Assembly (NCBI GenBank): GCA_947177825.1
Contig: CAMWWA010000064.1
Coordinates: 1 to 7,192, forward strand
Length of the DNA: 7,192 nt
Origin: an uncultured Clostridia bacterium
GTDB taxonomy: Bacteria; Bacillota; Clostridia; Christensenellales; Borkfalkiaceae
Direction: 5' to 3'
Shown: piece after piece, positions 1 to 6,604 of the stretch
Layout of the letters: each line of letters starts with the position of its first letter
How positions within the stretch are numbered: the stretch's first letter is position 1
Translations under genes and position numbers: made by a program
The notes under the pieces: generated by a model
Seen by the model: the letters and a program-made list of their open reading frames with translations, nothing else
The model's database searches: none
What the model was told of the DNA's origin: nothing

Positions 1-230
1 TGGAAATAAATACTTCTACGGGTAAGTCCGAAAACTGCTTTTTACCCGATAAAGATATTATTGAAAGATACGTGCGGTTGGGCGGTAAAAAACTGAGCTT
101 CGGAAGCGATGCGCATAAAGCAACGGATTACCTGCGCAGGCAAAACGAGCTCTGTGATTTTTTGAAATCTCTCGGTGTTGAGCAGCTTTATTACTACAAA
201 AAACGCCAACCTATAGCATACAATATTTAA
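1..230 (+). CDS. hisJ: Histidinol-phosphatase, PHP family (C-terminal part, 5' end outside window)
   Basis: Open from the window edge in the frame starting at base 3, giving 75 codons before TAA at 228-230. Counting from the first full codon, residues 1-5 read EINTS, the strand motif that ends one PHP barrel segment. GSDAHK at 34-39 supplies the Asp and His that bind metal in PHP phosphoesterases. LGG at 26-28 precedes it as usual, and the tail (YYKKRQPIAYNI) looks like the end of HisJ/HisK proteins. The family hydrolyses L-histidinol phosphate to L-histidinol, a cytoplasmic step between HisC and HisD. This fits the downstream HisB, which lacks a phosphatase domain. The gene ends before a terminator and so is probably a separate transcription unit from the his operon. 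Another PHP phosphoesterase is possible because most of the protein is not visible, but the neighbourhood favours this call. Confidence 0.85.
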   Translation, partial: EINTSTGKSENCFLPDKDIIERYVRLGGKKLSFGSDAHKATDYLRRQNELCDFLKSLGVEQLYYYKKRQPIAYNI

Positions 231-243
231 ATTTAACTGATTT

Positions 244-275
244 GCGGAAAATTTATTAAGGTTTTCCGCTTTTTT
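244..275 (+). terminator. Intrinsic terminator after the hisJ-like gene
   Basis: An 8-bp perfect stem, GCGGAAAA (244-251) with TTTTCCGC (262-269), closes a 10-nt loop and is followed directly by six T residues (270-275). It starts 13 nt after the stop codon at 228-230. The T-run lies only on the + side of the stem, so it should end + strand transcription from the phosphatase gene. It separates that gene from the his promoter just downstream. Confidence 0.85.
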
Positions 276-288
276 ATGCTTAAAACAC

Positions 289-317
289 TTTACTTCTTTA
301 TTGTGATAAAGTATAAT
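289..317 (+). promoter_or_regulatory. Sigma-A-type promoter of the his operon
   Basis: A consensus -10 hexamer TATAAT lies at 312-317. Exactly 17 bp upstream is TTTACT (289-294), which matches four of six positions of the -35 consensus TTGACA. The predicted start of transcription is near 324-325, about 13-14 nt before the ATG at 338. The promoter lies between the terminator and the first gene, in the only intergenic region of the window. No other good promoter was seen inside the operon, though internal ones cannot be ruled out by eye. Confidence 0.75.
296..311. promoter_or_regulatory. Candidate operator: inverted repeat in the promoter spacer
   Basis: CTTTAT (296-301) and ATAAAG (306-311) form a perfect inverted repeat around TGTG. 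It fills nearly all of the 17-bp spacer between the -35 and -10 elements. A second copy of the left half, CTTTA at 288-292, overlaps the -35 and lies 8 bp upstream of the first. The repeat lies upstream of the predicted transcription start, so it should act as DNA and not as an RNA hairpin. The adjacent first gene encodes a TrpR-like HTH protein, an obvious candidate ligand. In AT-rich promoter DNA a repeat of this size can arise by chance, and I do not know the binding motif of this regulator. Confidence 0.45.
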
Positions 318-337
318 ATCATAAAAGGACGAAGACA

Positions 338-628
338 ATGAAAGACGTAGAATTGCATTTGAACGAATTATACGAAACGCTTATAAAGTTGAATACGGCG
401 GAGGACTGCAAGGCACTTCTGGACGATTTGTGCACTTACAAGGAAGTTGAGCAGATGGCGCAGAGAGCGTATGCCGCAAAGCTTTTTCTGGAAGGGAAAA
501 CGTACAACGAAATTATTGCCGAAACGGATATATCCAGCACGACGCTTTCACGCATTTCAAGGGCTATAACGCACGGCAGCGGCGGATATAAGAAATTTGT
601 AGAATATAACGGGAAAGTTGAAAAATGA
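338..628 (+). CDS. yerC: YerC/YecD-like TrpR-related DNA-binding protein, probable his operon regulator
   Basis: A 96-residue protein with the layout of the YerC/YecD group of the TrpR superfamily. Helical segments at about 5-50 include DLCTYKEVEQMAQR (30-43), followed by the helix-turn-helix EGKTYNEIIAETDISSTTLSRISR (52-75), with the recognition helix at about 66-75. GSGGYK at 80-85 is the usual sequence after the HTH. It has no membrane segment and should be a cytoplasmic DNA-binding protein. The start at 338 is supported by AGGA at 326-329, 8 nt upstream. The gene is first in the operon and overlaps hisZ by 4 nt. Comparative work has proposed TrpR-family regulators of histidine genes (called HisR) in Gram-positive bacteria, which fits this position. 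That it represses this operon, and that histidine or histidyl-tRNA status is the signal, is inference; the effector cannot be read from the sequence. Confidence 0.85.
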   Translation: MKDVELHLNELYETLIKLNTAEDCKALLDDLCTYKEVEQMAQRAYAAKLFLEGKTYNEIIAETDISSTTLSRISRAITHGSGGYKKFVEYNGKVEK

Positions 629-1710
629 AATTTGCCAAACGAGAAGAGTTTATAGTTGAAGAACTTTCCGAATTGTATAAAGGCAGAGGGTTCAAGAGAT
701 ACAAACCCGGATGCTTTGAGGAGTATTCGCTTTATCAGGACAACAAAGACTTCCTGATAGGAAAGAACGTCATATCGTTTTCCGATTTAAGCGGTAAACT
801 TATGGCGATGCGCCCCGACGTTACTCTGTCACTCGTCCGTCATATCGAAGTGGAAAAGGGTGCGACGGAGAAATTATATTATAATGAAAAAGTTTACAGG
901 CAGGCAACCGGCGGAAAGAATTACAAGGAAATAAGTCAGCTTGGTGTTGAAGTCGTCGGCGCAATCGATTTGGCGGTGGTAGCTGAATTGACCGTACTGA
1001 TTTGTCGGACGCTTGCAACGATAAACGAAAATTACGTTCTGGATATTTCGCACATGGGCTATACGGAAGGGCTGCTTAGCGAATTCGGAGCTGACAAACA
1101 ACTGATTGCCGAATATTTAAAATCAAAAAATTTGCACGATTTTAATAAGCTTGCAGGCGTACGGGGCTATAGTGACGGCTTGAAAAACGCATTTTATACG
1201 GCAGTTTCGGTTTATGAAAATGTTGAAGTAACTTTGCAAAACGCTGAAAAAGCGGCGTTAAACGACAGTATGAAAAGCGCGGTTGCAGAGTTAAAAGACG
1301 TTTACGCAATTATAAAAAAATTCGGATATGTAGACCGTGTAAATATAGATTTCTCGGCTTGTGGAAACGCCGATTACTATAACGGCGTTGTCTTTAACGG
1401 ATATTTGAAAGGCGTGCCCCACAGTGTGCTTACTGGCGGCAGGTATGACAGACTGCTGACAAAGCTTAATAAAAACGGCGGCGCAATCGGCTTCGCGCTG
1501 TATCTGGGTGAAATTGAGCGTTATTTTGCTAAGGACGACGAGAGTGTGGATTATCTGATTATATACGACGACAAAACTCAGCTTGCCGCACTGGATATTG
1601 CAAACGAAAAAAATAAGCTGTCTCAGACCGTAAGATTATCCGGATGTTTGCCTGCGGGATTGACCTATAAAAATATAATTGATTTGAAGTGCAAGGAGGC
1701 AATCAAATGA
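625..1710 (+). CDS. hisZ: ATP phosphoribosyltransferase regulatory subunit HisZ
   Basis: A 361-residue paralogue of the histidyl-tRNA synthetase catalytic core. HisZ proteins do not charge tRNA; they assemble with short HisG and allow its activity and histidine feedback. Visible class II synthetase remnants are RPDVTLSLVRH (63-73), YYNEKVYRQ (85-93) with QLGVEVVG (105-112), YYNGVVFNGY (251-260), GGRYDRL (271-277) and the motif-3-like GAIGFALYLGEIER (286-299). Residues from about 308 form a short alpha/beta tail (VDYLIIYDD onward) in place of a full HisRS anticodon-binding domain. The length is slightly below a typical HisZ. A true HisRS is unlikely because of the short length and the adjacent short hisG. 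The ATG at 625 overlaps the stop of the preceding gene (ATGA), and only a weak purine stretch (GGGAAAG, 611-617) precedes it, so translational coupling is likely. Confidence 0.95.
   Translation: MKFAKREEFIVEELSELYKGRGFKRYKPGCFEEYSLYQDNKDFLIGKNVISFSDLSGKLMAMRPDVTLSLVRHIEVEKGATEKLYYNEKVYRQATGGKNYKEISQLGVEVVGAIDLAVVAELTVLICRTLATINENYVLDISHMGYTEGLLSEFGADKQLIAEYLKSKNLHDFNKLAGVRGYSDGLKNAFYTAVSVYENVEVTLQNAEKAALNDSMKSAVAELKDVYAIIKKFGYVDRVNIDFSACGNADYYNGVVFNGYLKGVPHSVLTGGRYDRLLTKLNKNGGAIGFALYLGEIERYFAKDDESVDYLIIYDDKTQLAALDIANEKNKLSQTVRLSGCLPAGLTYKNIIDLKCKEAIK
1693..1699 (+). promoter_or_regulatory. Strong ribosome binding site that fixes the hisG start
   Basis: AAGGAGG at 1693-1699 lies 7 nt before the ATG at 1707. 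It lies inside the 3' end of hisZ and is the strongest Shine-Dalgarno sequence in the window. It excludes the upstream in-frame GTG at 1689, which would put the site inside the hisG coding sequence. It may also give HisG a high translation rate relative to HisZ. Confidence 0.85.
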
Positions 1711-2336
1711 TAAATATTGCTTTGCCTAAGGGCAGACTGGGTGAAAAAGTTTACTCGCTTCTGTCGCGCGTCGGCTTTAATTGCAAAGAATTTACTCCCG
1801 AAAGCAGAAAGCTAATTTTTAAGGACGAAAGCGGTGAAGTCAATTATTTTTGGGTAAAGCCGTCGGACGTTTCGGTTTACGTTGAGCTTGGCGCCGCGGA
1901 CGTCGGTGTTGCGGGCAAAGATATTATCGATGAATACTCGCCCGACGTTTATGAACTTGCCGACCTCGATATGGGAAAATGTGCAATGTGTATTGCGGCC
2001 CGTGCCGATTTTAAGGACGACGTATCGTCGCCGTTGCGCGTGGCAACCAAATTCGTGCGTACCGCCGAAAATTATTACGCTGATATCGGGCGCGATATAG
2101 AAATTATTAAACTTAACGGCTCGATTGAGCTTGCGCCTGTTTTGGGTATTTCTGACGTTATAGTAGATATAGTTGAAACAGGTACGACGCTTAAAGAGAA
2201 TAATCTGAAAGTTATCGGCAAAATTTCTGACATAAGTGCAAGGTTTATAACAAATAAAGCGGCATTTAAATTCAAGAATAAGGAAATTACGGCAATCACC
2301 GAAAAGTTGAAAGAGGCGGTAAAAATTTATGATTAA
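1707..2336 (+). CDS. hisG: ATP phosphoribosyltransferase catalytic subunit HisG, short form
   Basis: A 209-residue protein that catalyses the first committed step, ATP plus PRPP to phosphoribosyl-ATP and pyrophosphate. The N-terminus MINIALPKGRLG (1-12) is characteristic. GVAGKDII (67-74) and ELADLDMGKCAM (83-94) follow. Residues 141-162, from ELAPVLG to VETGTTL, match the full HisG signature, including the PRPP-binding loop ETGTTL (157-162). The chain ends soon after, without the roughly 80-residue ACT-like C-terminal domain of long HisG. It is therefore the short form, which depends on HisZ, encoded immediately upstream. The ATG at 1707 is chosen because of the strong Shine-Dalgarno at 1693-1699 and because the family N-terminus begins there. 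It overlaps hisZ by 4 nt and hisD by 8 nt. Feedback inhibition by histidine would act through the HisG-HisZ complex. Confidence 0.97.
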   Translation: MINIALPKGRLGEKVYSLLSRVGFNCKEFTPESRKLIFKDESGEVNYFWVKPSDVSVYVELGAADVGVAGKDIIDEYSPDVYELADLDMGKCAMCIAARADFKDDVSSPLRVATKFVRTAENYYADIGRDIEIIKLNGSIELAPVLGISDVIVDIVETGTTLKENNLKVIGKISDISARFITNKAAFKFKNKEITAITEKLKEAVKIYD

Positions 2337-3606
2337 AGTTACCAGATACGTAAATCAGACGGCGGACGAGTTGTTTGGCGAACGGGAGGAAATAACGTGT
2401 AACGTTGAAGAAACCGTCAAAGAGATTATTGCTGACGTACGCGCAAACGGTGACGCCGCATTAAAAAAATATTCGGCAAAGTTTGACGGATTTAACGGTG
2501 ATAATCTGTTGGTAACGGAAGAAGAATTTAATCAGGCTTTCGAAGCTTTACCCGAAAAATTTATCGGAGTTTTAGAGCGTTCGGTTGCCAATATAAAGAA
2601 TTTTCACAGCCGACAGTTGAGAACGGGATTCGAAATAAATCTGGGCGACAGAATAGTCGGACAGAAAATTACACCCGTCGAGAGTGCGGGTATTTACGTT
2701 CCGGGCGGCACTGCGGCATATCCTTCAACGGTACTGATGAATGCAATTCCCGCAAAAATTGCCGGAGTAAAATGCGTTATTATGGCAACGCCCGTCAAAT
2801 CCGACGGTAAAGTTAAACCCGAAGTTCTTGTCGCGGCAAAAATGTGCGGTGTGGATAAAGTTTTCAAAATGGGTGGTGCGCAGGCGATTGCCGCTATGGC
2901 ATACGGCACTGAGAGCGTGCCGAAAGTCGATAAAATAACCGGACCCGGGCGCGACTACGTTGCAACGGCAAAAAAGCTTGTTTACGGCGTTGCATGCGGA
3001 ATCGATATGATTGCCGGACCGAGCGAAATTTTAGTCCTTGCCGACGGTTTTGCCAATGCGGAATTTGTTGCGGCGGATATGCTTTCGCAGGCGGAACATG
3101 ACAAAATTGCGTCTGCAATATTAATAACGGACAGCGCGCAGCTTGCCGATAGCGTGGTAAAGGAGCTTTACCGCCAGGTTGAGCTGCTGGAAATAAGGCA
3201 GATAGCAAAGGAATCGTTAGAAAACAAATGCAAAATAATTCTGACAAACGATTTGTTCTCAGCTGTCGAACTCTGCAATCAATATGCGCCCGAGCATCTG
3301 GAATTGGCTGTTAAAGACCCGTTTAAGCTTCTTGAAAAGGTCAAAAATGCAGGCTCCGTATTCCTGGGATACAATACTCCCGAAGCGGTCGGAGATTATT
3401 ATGCCGGTGCAAATCACACTTTGCCTACAAGCGGAACAGCAAGATTTGCTTCACCGTTGAGCGTTGACGATTTCATAAAAAGCACCCAGTACGTTTATTA
3501 CACGGATGAAGCTTTAAAGGGTGCGGCTTCGGATATAATGGCGTTTGCGCAATCGGAGGGCCTCGGCGGACACGCTGAAAGCGTTGCCGTTAGATTAAAA
3601 AAATGA
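2329..3606 (+). CDS. hisD: Histidinol dehydrogenase HisD
   Basis: A 425-residue zinc enzyme that oxidises L-histidinol to L-histidine in two NAD-dependent steps, the last of the pathway. Family landmarks are IYVPGGTAAYPSTVLMNAIP (122-141), GGAQAIAAMAYGT (182-194) and the signature around KITGPGRDYVATAK through DMIAGPSEI (202-234). By comparison with the E. coli enzyme the zinc ligands are Gln254, His257, Asp356 and His415, and the catalytic pair is Glu322-His323 in APEHLEL. All are present with near-normal spacing, and the length is typical. The start at 2329 overlaps hisG by 8 nt; AGAGG at 2312-2316 is a somewhat distant ribosome site (12 nt), so coupling to hisG translation is likely. It probably works as a homodimer in the cytoplasm. 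Confidence 0.98.
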   Translation: MIKVTRYVNQTADELFGEREEITCNVEETVKEIIADVRANGDAALKKYSAKFDGFNGDNLLVTEEEFNQAFEALPEKFIGVLERSVANIKNFHSRQLRTGFEINLGDRIVGQKITPVESAGIYVPGGTAAYPSTVLMNAIPAKIAGVKCVIMATPVKSDGKVKPEVLVAAKMCGVDKVFKMGGAQAIAAMAYGTESVPKVDKITGPGRDYVATAKKLVYGVACGIDMIAGPSEILVLADGFANAEFVAADMLSQAEHDKIASAILITDSAQLADSVVKELYRQVELLEIRQIAKESLENKCKIILTNDLFSAVELCNQYAPEHLELAVKDPFKLLEKVKNAGSVFLGYNTPEAVGDYYAGANHTLPTSGTARFASPLSVDDFIKSTQYVYYTDEALKGAASDIMAFAQSEGLGGHAESVAVRLKK

Positions 3607-4682
3607 GCAGATTTACTACTGATTTAATTAACGGGATACAACCGTATACGCCGGGGGAACAACCCGGAGATAAACGGTATATAAAACTTAATACAAACGA
3701 AAATCCTTTTTATACAAGCCAATCGGCGGTAGCCAGAATCAGTGAAAGCGTGTTACGAAATCTGAACAGGTATTCTGACCCGGAATGTAACGAATTGACT
3801 AAAGCGATAGCCGCTTATTACGGAGTGGAACCAGCCAACGTTTTAGTAACGAACGGCTCGGACGAGGCTCTTGCCTTTGCGTTTTACTCTTATTGTAAAA
3901 GCGGAGTGTGCTATCCCGACGTGACATACGGATTTTATGACGTAATAGCAAATTTATTCGGATGTCCTATTGAACACATTGCGCTTGAAAAAGATTTCAC
4001 GGTTAATTTTGAAAATTATTTTAATAAAGGCAAAACGGTAGTTTTAGCAAATCCTAACGCACAGACGGGAATAGAATTGTCTCTTTCGAATATTGAGCAG
4101 ATTATAAAAAATAATAGAGACAATATAGTTATTATCGATCAGGCATACGCGGATTTCGGCAATTGCAACGCAATTGGACTTACAAAGCAATACGACAATC
4201 TTGTTGTAGTAAATACTTTTTCAAAGTCACGTTCGCTTGCGGGTGCAAGAGTGGGATATGTTATAGCAAGTGAGAATTTGATTTCCGACCTGAAAAAAGT
4301 TAAAAATTCATTTCATCCTTATAACGTAAACAGCTTATCCGCCGCGCTTGCTACCGAAGCGATACGCGACGAAAATTATTTTAAACAATCTGTAAAATGT
4401 GTGAAAGAAGGAAGAGAGCTTTTAAGCAAAGGTTTAGTTGAACTTGGTTTCACTGTTTTACCTTCTGCGGCGAATTTCGTACTTGCAGAACACAATGTTA
4501 TATGTGGAGAAGTACTTTACAAAATGCTAAAAACGCGCGGTATATTAGTTAGACATTTTAATGACAAAAGGATAAGTAATTTCGTGCGCATAACGCTCGG
4601 AACCGAAAGTGAAATTAATCAATTGATAAAAGTAATTGCGGAAATAATTACGGAGAAAAACAATGAGGACTGCGGAAATTGA
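3603..4682 (+). CDS. hisC: Histidinol-phosphate aminotransferase HisC
   Basis: A 359-residue fold-type I PLP aminotransferase that converts imidazole acetol phosphate and glutamate to histidinol phosphate and 2-oxoglutarate. Landmarks are KLNTNENPF (28-36), RYSDPE (56-61), VTNGSDEAL (82-90), YPDVTYGFYDV (104-114), NPNAQTG (150-156), IIDQAYADF (177-185), TFSKSRSLAGARVGY (205-219) with Lys208 as the PLP Schiff-base lysine, and FVRITLGT (327-334) with Arg329 for the substrate acid group. Asp179 and Tyr182, the usual cofactor contacts, are kept. Two motifs are atypical: NPNAQTG for the common NPNNPTG/NPNxPTG, and DQAY for DEAY. The ATG at 3603 overlaps the hisD stop (ATGA) and no Shine-Dalgarno precedes it, so expression should rely on coupling. 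The last 20 nt overlap hisB. A broader aromatic aminotransferase role cannot be excluded. Confidence 0.95.
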   Translation: MSRFTTDLINGIQPYTPGEQPGDKRYIKLNTNENPFYTSQSAVARISESVLRNLNRYSDPECNELTKAIAAYYGVEPANVLVTNGSDEALAFAFYSYCKSGVCYPDVTYGFYDVIANLFGCPIEHIALEKDFTVNFENYFNKGKTVVLANPNAQTGIELSLSNIEQIIKNNRDNIVIIDQAYADFGNCNAIGLTKQYDNLVVVNTFSKSRSLAGARVGYVIASENLISDLKKVKNSFHPYNVNSLSAALATEAIRDENYFKQSVKCVKEGRELLSKGLVELGFTVLPSAANFVLAEHNVICGEVLYKMLKTRGILVRHFNDKRISNFVRITLGTESEINQLIKVIAEIITEKNNEDCGN

Positions 4683-5274
4683 AAGAAAAACGCGTGAGAC
4701 GTATATTAAACTAGCGCTCAATCTAGACGGCGGCGATTATTCGGTTGCAACCAACTGCGGATTTTTAAATCATATGCTTGAACTTTTTGCGGTGCACAGC
4801 GGTTTCGGTTTGAAAGTCGAATGTGTGGGGGACGTTGATGTGGATTTTCATCACACGGTCGAGGACGTCGGAATAGCGCTGGGACAGGCATTTTTAAACG
4901 CAATTGGCGATAAAATCGGTATTAACCGCTATGCCGACGTGACCATTCCGATGGACGAAAGTCTGGTATTGTGTGCGGTTGACATAAGCGGCAGAGGAAC
5001 ACTCAATTACGATTTAAAAATTGAAAGCGCAAAAGTTACCGACGATAGCGACAACCTTAAACAAAAAAGCGTAGGTCTTTTCGATACTGAACTTATAGAA
5101 GAATTTTTCTTATCGTTTGTGAGAGAGGCAAAAATTACGTTGCATATCGTGCAGTTGTACGGCAAAAATACTCACCACATTATTGAATGTGCGTTTAAAG
5201 CTTTTGCCAGAGCGTTGAAAGCCGCAGTTGCGGTCACCGGCACAACATTGCCTTCAAGTAAAGGGATTCTTTAA
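4663..5274 (+). CDS. hisB: Imidazoleglycerol-phosphate dehydratase HisB (monofunctional)
   Basis: A 203-residue manganese-dependent dehydratase that turns imidazole glycerol phosphate into imidazole acetol phosphate. The two family signatures are intact: VDFHHTVEDVGIAL (60-73) and GKNTHHIIECAFK (167-179). Their HHxxE groups (His63-His64-Glu67 and His171-His172-Glu175) supply metal ligands. VGLFDTELIEEFF (137-149), ITLH (158-161) and the C-terminal LPSSKGIL (196-203) also fit. There is no N-terminal phosphatase domain of the E. coli type, which agrees with a separate PHP phosphatase gene upstream. The segment NCGFLNHML (31-39) differs from the common GIGFLDHML. The ATG at 4663 has GGAG at 4652-4655 seven nt upstream and lies inside the end of hisC, a 20-nt overlap that is the longest in the operon. 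The family forms a 24-subunit assembly. Confidence 0.97.
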   Translation: MRTAEIERKTRETYIKLALNLDGGDYSVATNCGFLNHMLELFAVHSGFGLKVECVGDVDVDFHHTVEDVGIALGQAFLNAIGDKIGINRYADVTIPMDESLVLCAVDISGRGTLNYDLKIESAKVTDDSDNLKQKSVGLFDTELIEEFFLSFVREAKITLHIVQLYGKNTHHIIECAFKAFARALKAAVAVTGTTLPSSKGIL

Positions 5275-5876
5275 TGATTGCTATAATTGATTACGGAGTG
5301 GGCAATTTATTTTCGTTGCAACAGTCGCTTAAAAAGATTGGTGCCGAAAGCATAATTACCTCGCAAATAAGTGAAATTGAATGCGCGGACAGACTGATTT
5401 TGCCCGGAGTGGGAGCATTCGGTGACGCTGCGGAAAAGCTCAGGCAAAGCGGACTCGATTTGATTATTAAAGAACAATGCAATAGCGGTAAGCCGCTTCT
5501 TGGAATTTGCCTGGGAATGCAACTTCTGTTCGACAAGAGCTTTGAATACGGTGAACATGACGGTCTTGGAATTATAAAAGGCGAGATTTTACCGCTAAAA
5601 GATTTTGTGTCAGACTTAAAAATTCCGCATATGGGTTGGAACAGTCTGAAATTTTTGGATGACAATCCGCTTTTCAGGGGCTTGTCGCAAGGTGATTACG
5701 TCTATTTCGTACATTCTTACTTTGCAAAATGCAGGGAAGGGCTGTCTGCAACAACTGACTACGGAATTGAGGTTACCGCGGCGGTAAGAAAAAATAATGT
5801 ATATGGTGTACAGTTTCATCCGGAAAAGAGCGGAGAAACTGGGCTTAGAATTTTACGCGCATTTAATGAATTTTAA
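5274..5876 (+). CDS. hisH: Imidazole glycerol phosphate synthase, glutaminase subunit HisH
   Basis: A 200-residue class I glutamine amidotransferase that releases ammonia from glutamine and passes it to HisF. The N-terminus IAIIDYGVGNLFSL (2-15) is typical. PGVGAFGDA (44-52) includes the PGVG oxyanion-strand loop. GICLGMQLLFD (77-87) carries the nucleophile Cys79, IPHMGWN (117-123) and YFVHSYF (144-150) follow, and QFHPEKSG (180-187) carries His182 and Glu184, completing the triad. Length is standard. The start at 5274 shares one base with the hisB stop (TAATG), with AAGGGA at 5261-5266 as the ribosome site. The stop is 8 nt before hisA. Its partner HisF is encoded two genes downstream. PabA/TrpG-type glutaminases are similar but lack the HisH N-terminus and the PHMGWN segment. 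Confidence 0.98.
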   Translation: MIAIIDYGVGNLFSLQQSLKKIGAESIITSQISEIECADRLILPGVGAFGDAAEKLRQSGLDLIIKEQCNSGKPLLGICLGMQLLFDKSFEYGEHDGLGIIKGEILPLKDFVSDLKIPHMGWNSLKFLDDNPLFRGLSQGDYVYFVHSYFAKCREGLSATTDYGIEVTAAVRKNNVYGVQFHPEKSGETGLRILRAFNEF

Positions 5877-5884
5877 GAGGTTTT

Positions 5885-6604
5885 ATGCTGATATTTCCTG
5901 CGATTGATATAATAGGCGGCAAGGTTGTAAGACTTTGTGAAGGCGATTACGGTAAAGTAAAAACCTATTCGATATCGCCGCTTGAAGCGGCGTTGAAGTT
6001 TGCCGTTGACGGTGCAACGCATTTGCACGTAGTTGATTTGGATGGAGCAAAGAGCGGTAAAGCCGATAACGCAAGAACTATAGAGAATATAGTTTCCAAA
6101 TGCAGAATGTATGTGGAAGTCGGCGGCGGCATAAGAACTTTTGACCAAATTCAAAAATACCTGGACTGTGGTGTGCGCCGAGTAATTTTAGGAACGATTG
6201 CCGTAAGCGATTTTAACTTTGTCGTAAATGCGGTAGAAAAGTTTGGTGAAGCAATTGCCGTAGGCGTTGACGCGAAGGATAACTATGTTGCCGTAAACGG
6301 ATGGCGAGAAGTTACAGAAATCGACTCGCTGGAATTTTGTAAAAAACTAAAAAATGTTGGCGTAGCAAACGTAATTTATACTGATATCAGTAAAGATGGA
6401 ATGCTAAGTGGCACAAATTTAGAAATTTACAATGTACTATGCCAGACATATTATCCTAAAATAACTGCTTCCGGTGGCATAACTAACGAATTTGAGATAG
6501 AAAAATTGAAAAATATGGGTATTTACGGCGCGATTTTAGGTAAAGCGTTATACGAAAACAAAATCGATTTGAAAAGGGCTATCGCTAAAGCCGAGGAAAA
6601 ATAA
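5885..6604 (+). CDS. hisA: ProFAR isomerase HisA
   Basis: A 239-residue beta/alpha-barrel enzyme that carries out the Amadori rearrangement of ProFAR to PRFAR, the substrate of HisF. Asp8 in FPAIDIIGGKVVRL (4-17) is the catalytic base position and Asp129 in VGVDAKD (126-132) is the catalytic acid position. The phosphate-binding loops are VGGGIR (79-84) with LGTIA (102-106) on one half, and ASGGIT (195-200) with ILGKALY (217-223) on the other. YTDISKDGMLSG (165-176) is the HisA-specific loop and separates it from HisF. The ATG at 5885 has AAGAGG at 5875-5880, only 4 nt upstream and overlapping the hisH stop; this is the only operon junction with a gap (8 nt). It overlaps hisF by one base. Confidence 0.97.
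   Translation: MLIFPAIDIIGGKVVRLCEGDYGKVKTYSISPLEAALKFAVDGATHLHVVDLDGAKSGKADNARTIENIVSKCRMYVEVGGGIRTFDQIQKYLDCGVRRVILGTIAVSDFNFVVNAVEKFGEAIAVGVDAKDNYVAVNGWREVTEIDSLEFCKKLKNVGVANVIYTDISKDGMLSGTNLEIYNVLCQTYYPKITASGGITNEFEIEKLKNMGIYGAILGKALYENKIDLKRAIAKAEEK

Noticed and set aside
244..275. The hairpin as a his attenuator or riboswitch expression platform
   Set aside because: It lies upstream of the -35 and -10 elements and directly after the hisJ-like stop codon, so it serves as the terminator of the previous gene and is not part of the his leader.
42..338. 98-residue open frame on the minus strand across the hisJ end and the intergenic region
   Set aside because: It runs antisense through the PHP coding sequence, the terminator hairpin and the his promoter, has no recognisable domain, and is explained by chance.
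1689..1706. Upstream in-frame GTG start for hisG
   Set aside because: It would add six residues (MQGGNQ) encoded by the Shine-Dalgarno region itself; the ATG at 1707 has AAGGAGG 7 nt upstream and matches the family N-terminus.
625..1710. Histidyl-tRNA synthetase (hisS) as the identity of this gene
   Set aside because: The protein is about 60 residues or more shorter than HisRS, the C-terminal anticodon-binding domain is degenerate, and it is adjacent to a short hisG, which fits HisZ.
1882..2100. 72-residue + strand open frame inside hisG in another frame
   Set aside because: It lies wholly within the conserved hisG coding sequence and resembles no protein I know.
2894..3247. 117-residue minus-strand open frame inside hisD
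   Set aside because: It is fully antisense to conserved hisD motifs, with low-complexity Pro/Arg-rich composition and no domain; a shadow of the real gene.
5291..5665. 124-residue minus-strand open frame inside hisH
   Set aside because: It is antisense to the conserved glutaminase core, is Ser/Pro-rich and has no recognisable family; a shadow frame.
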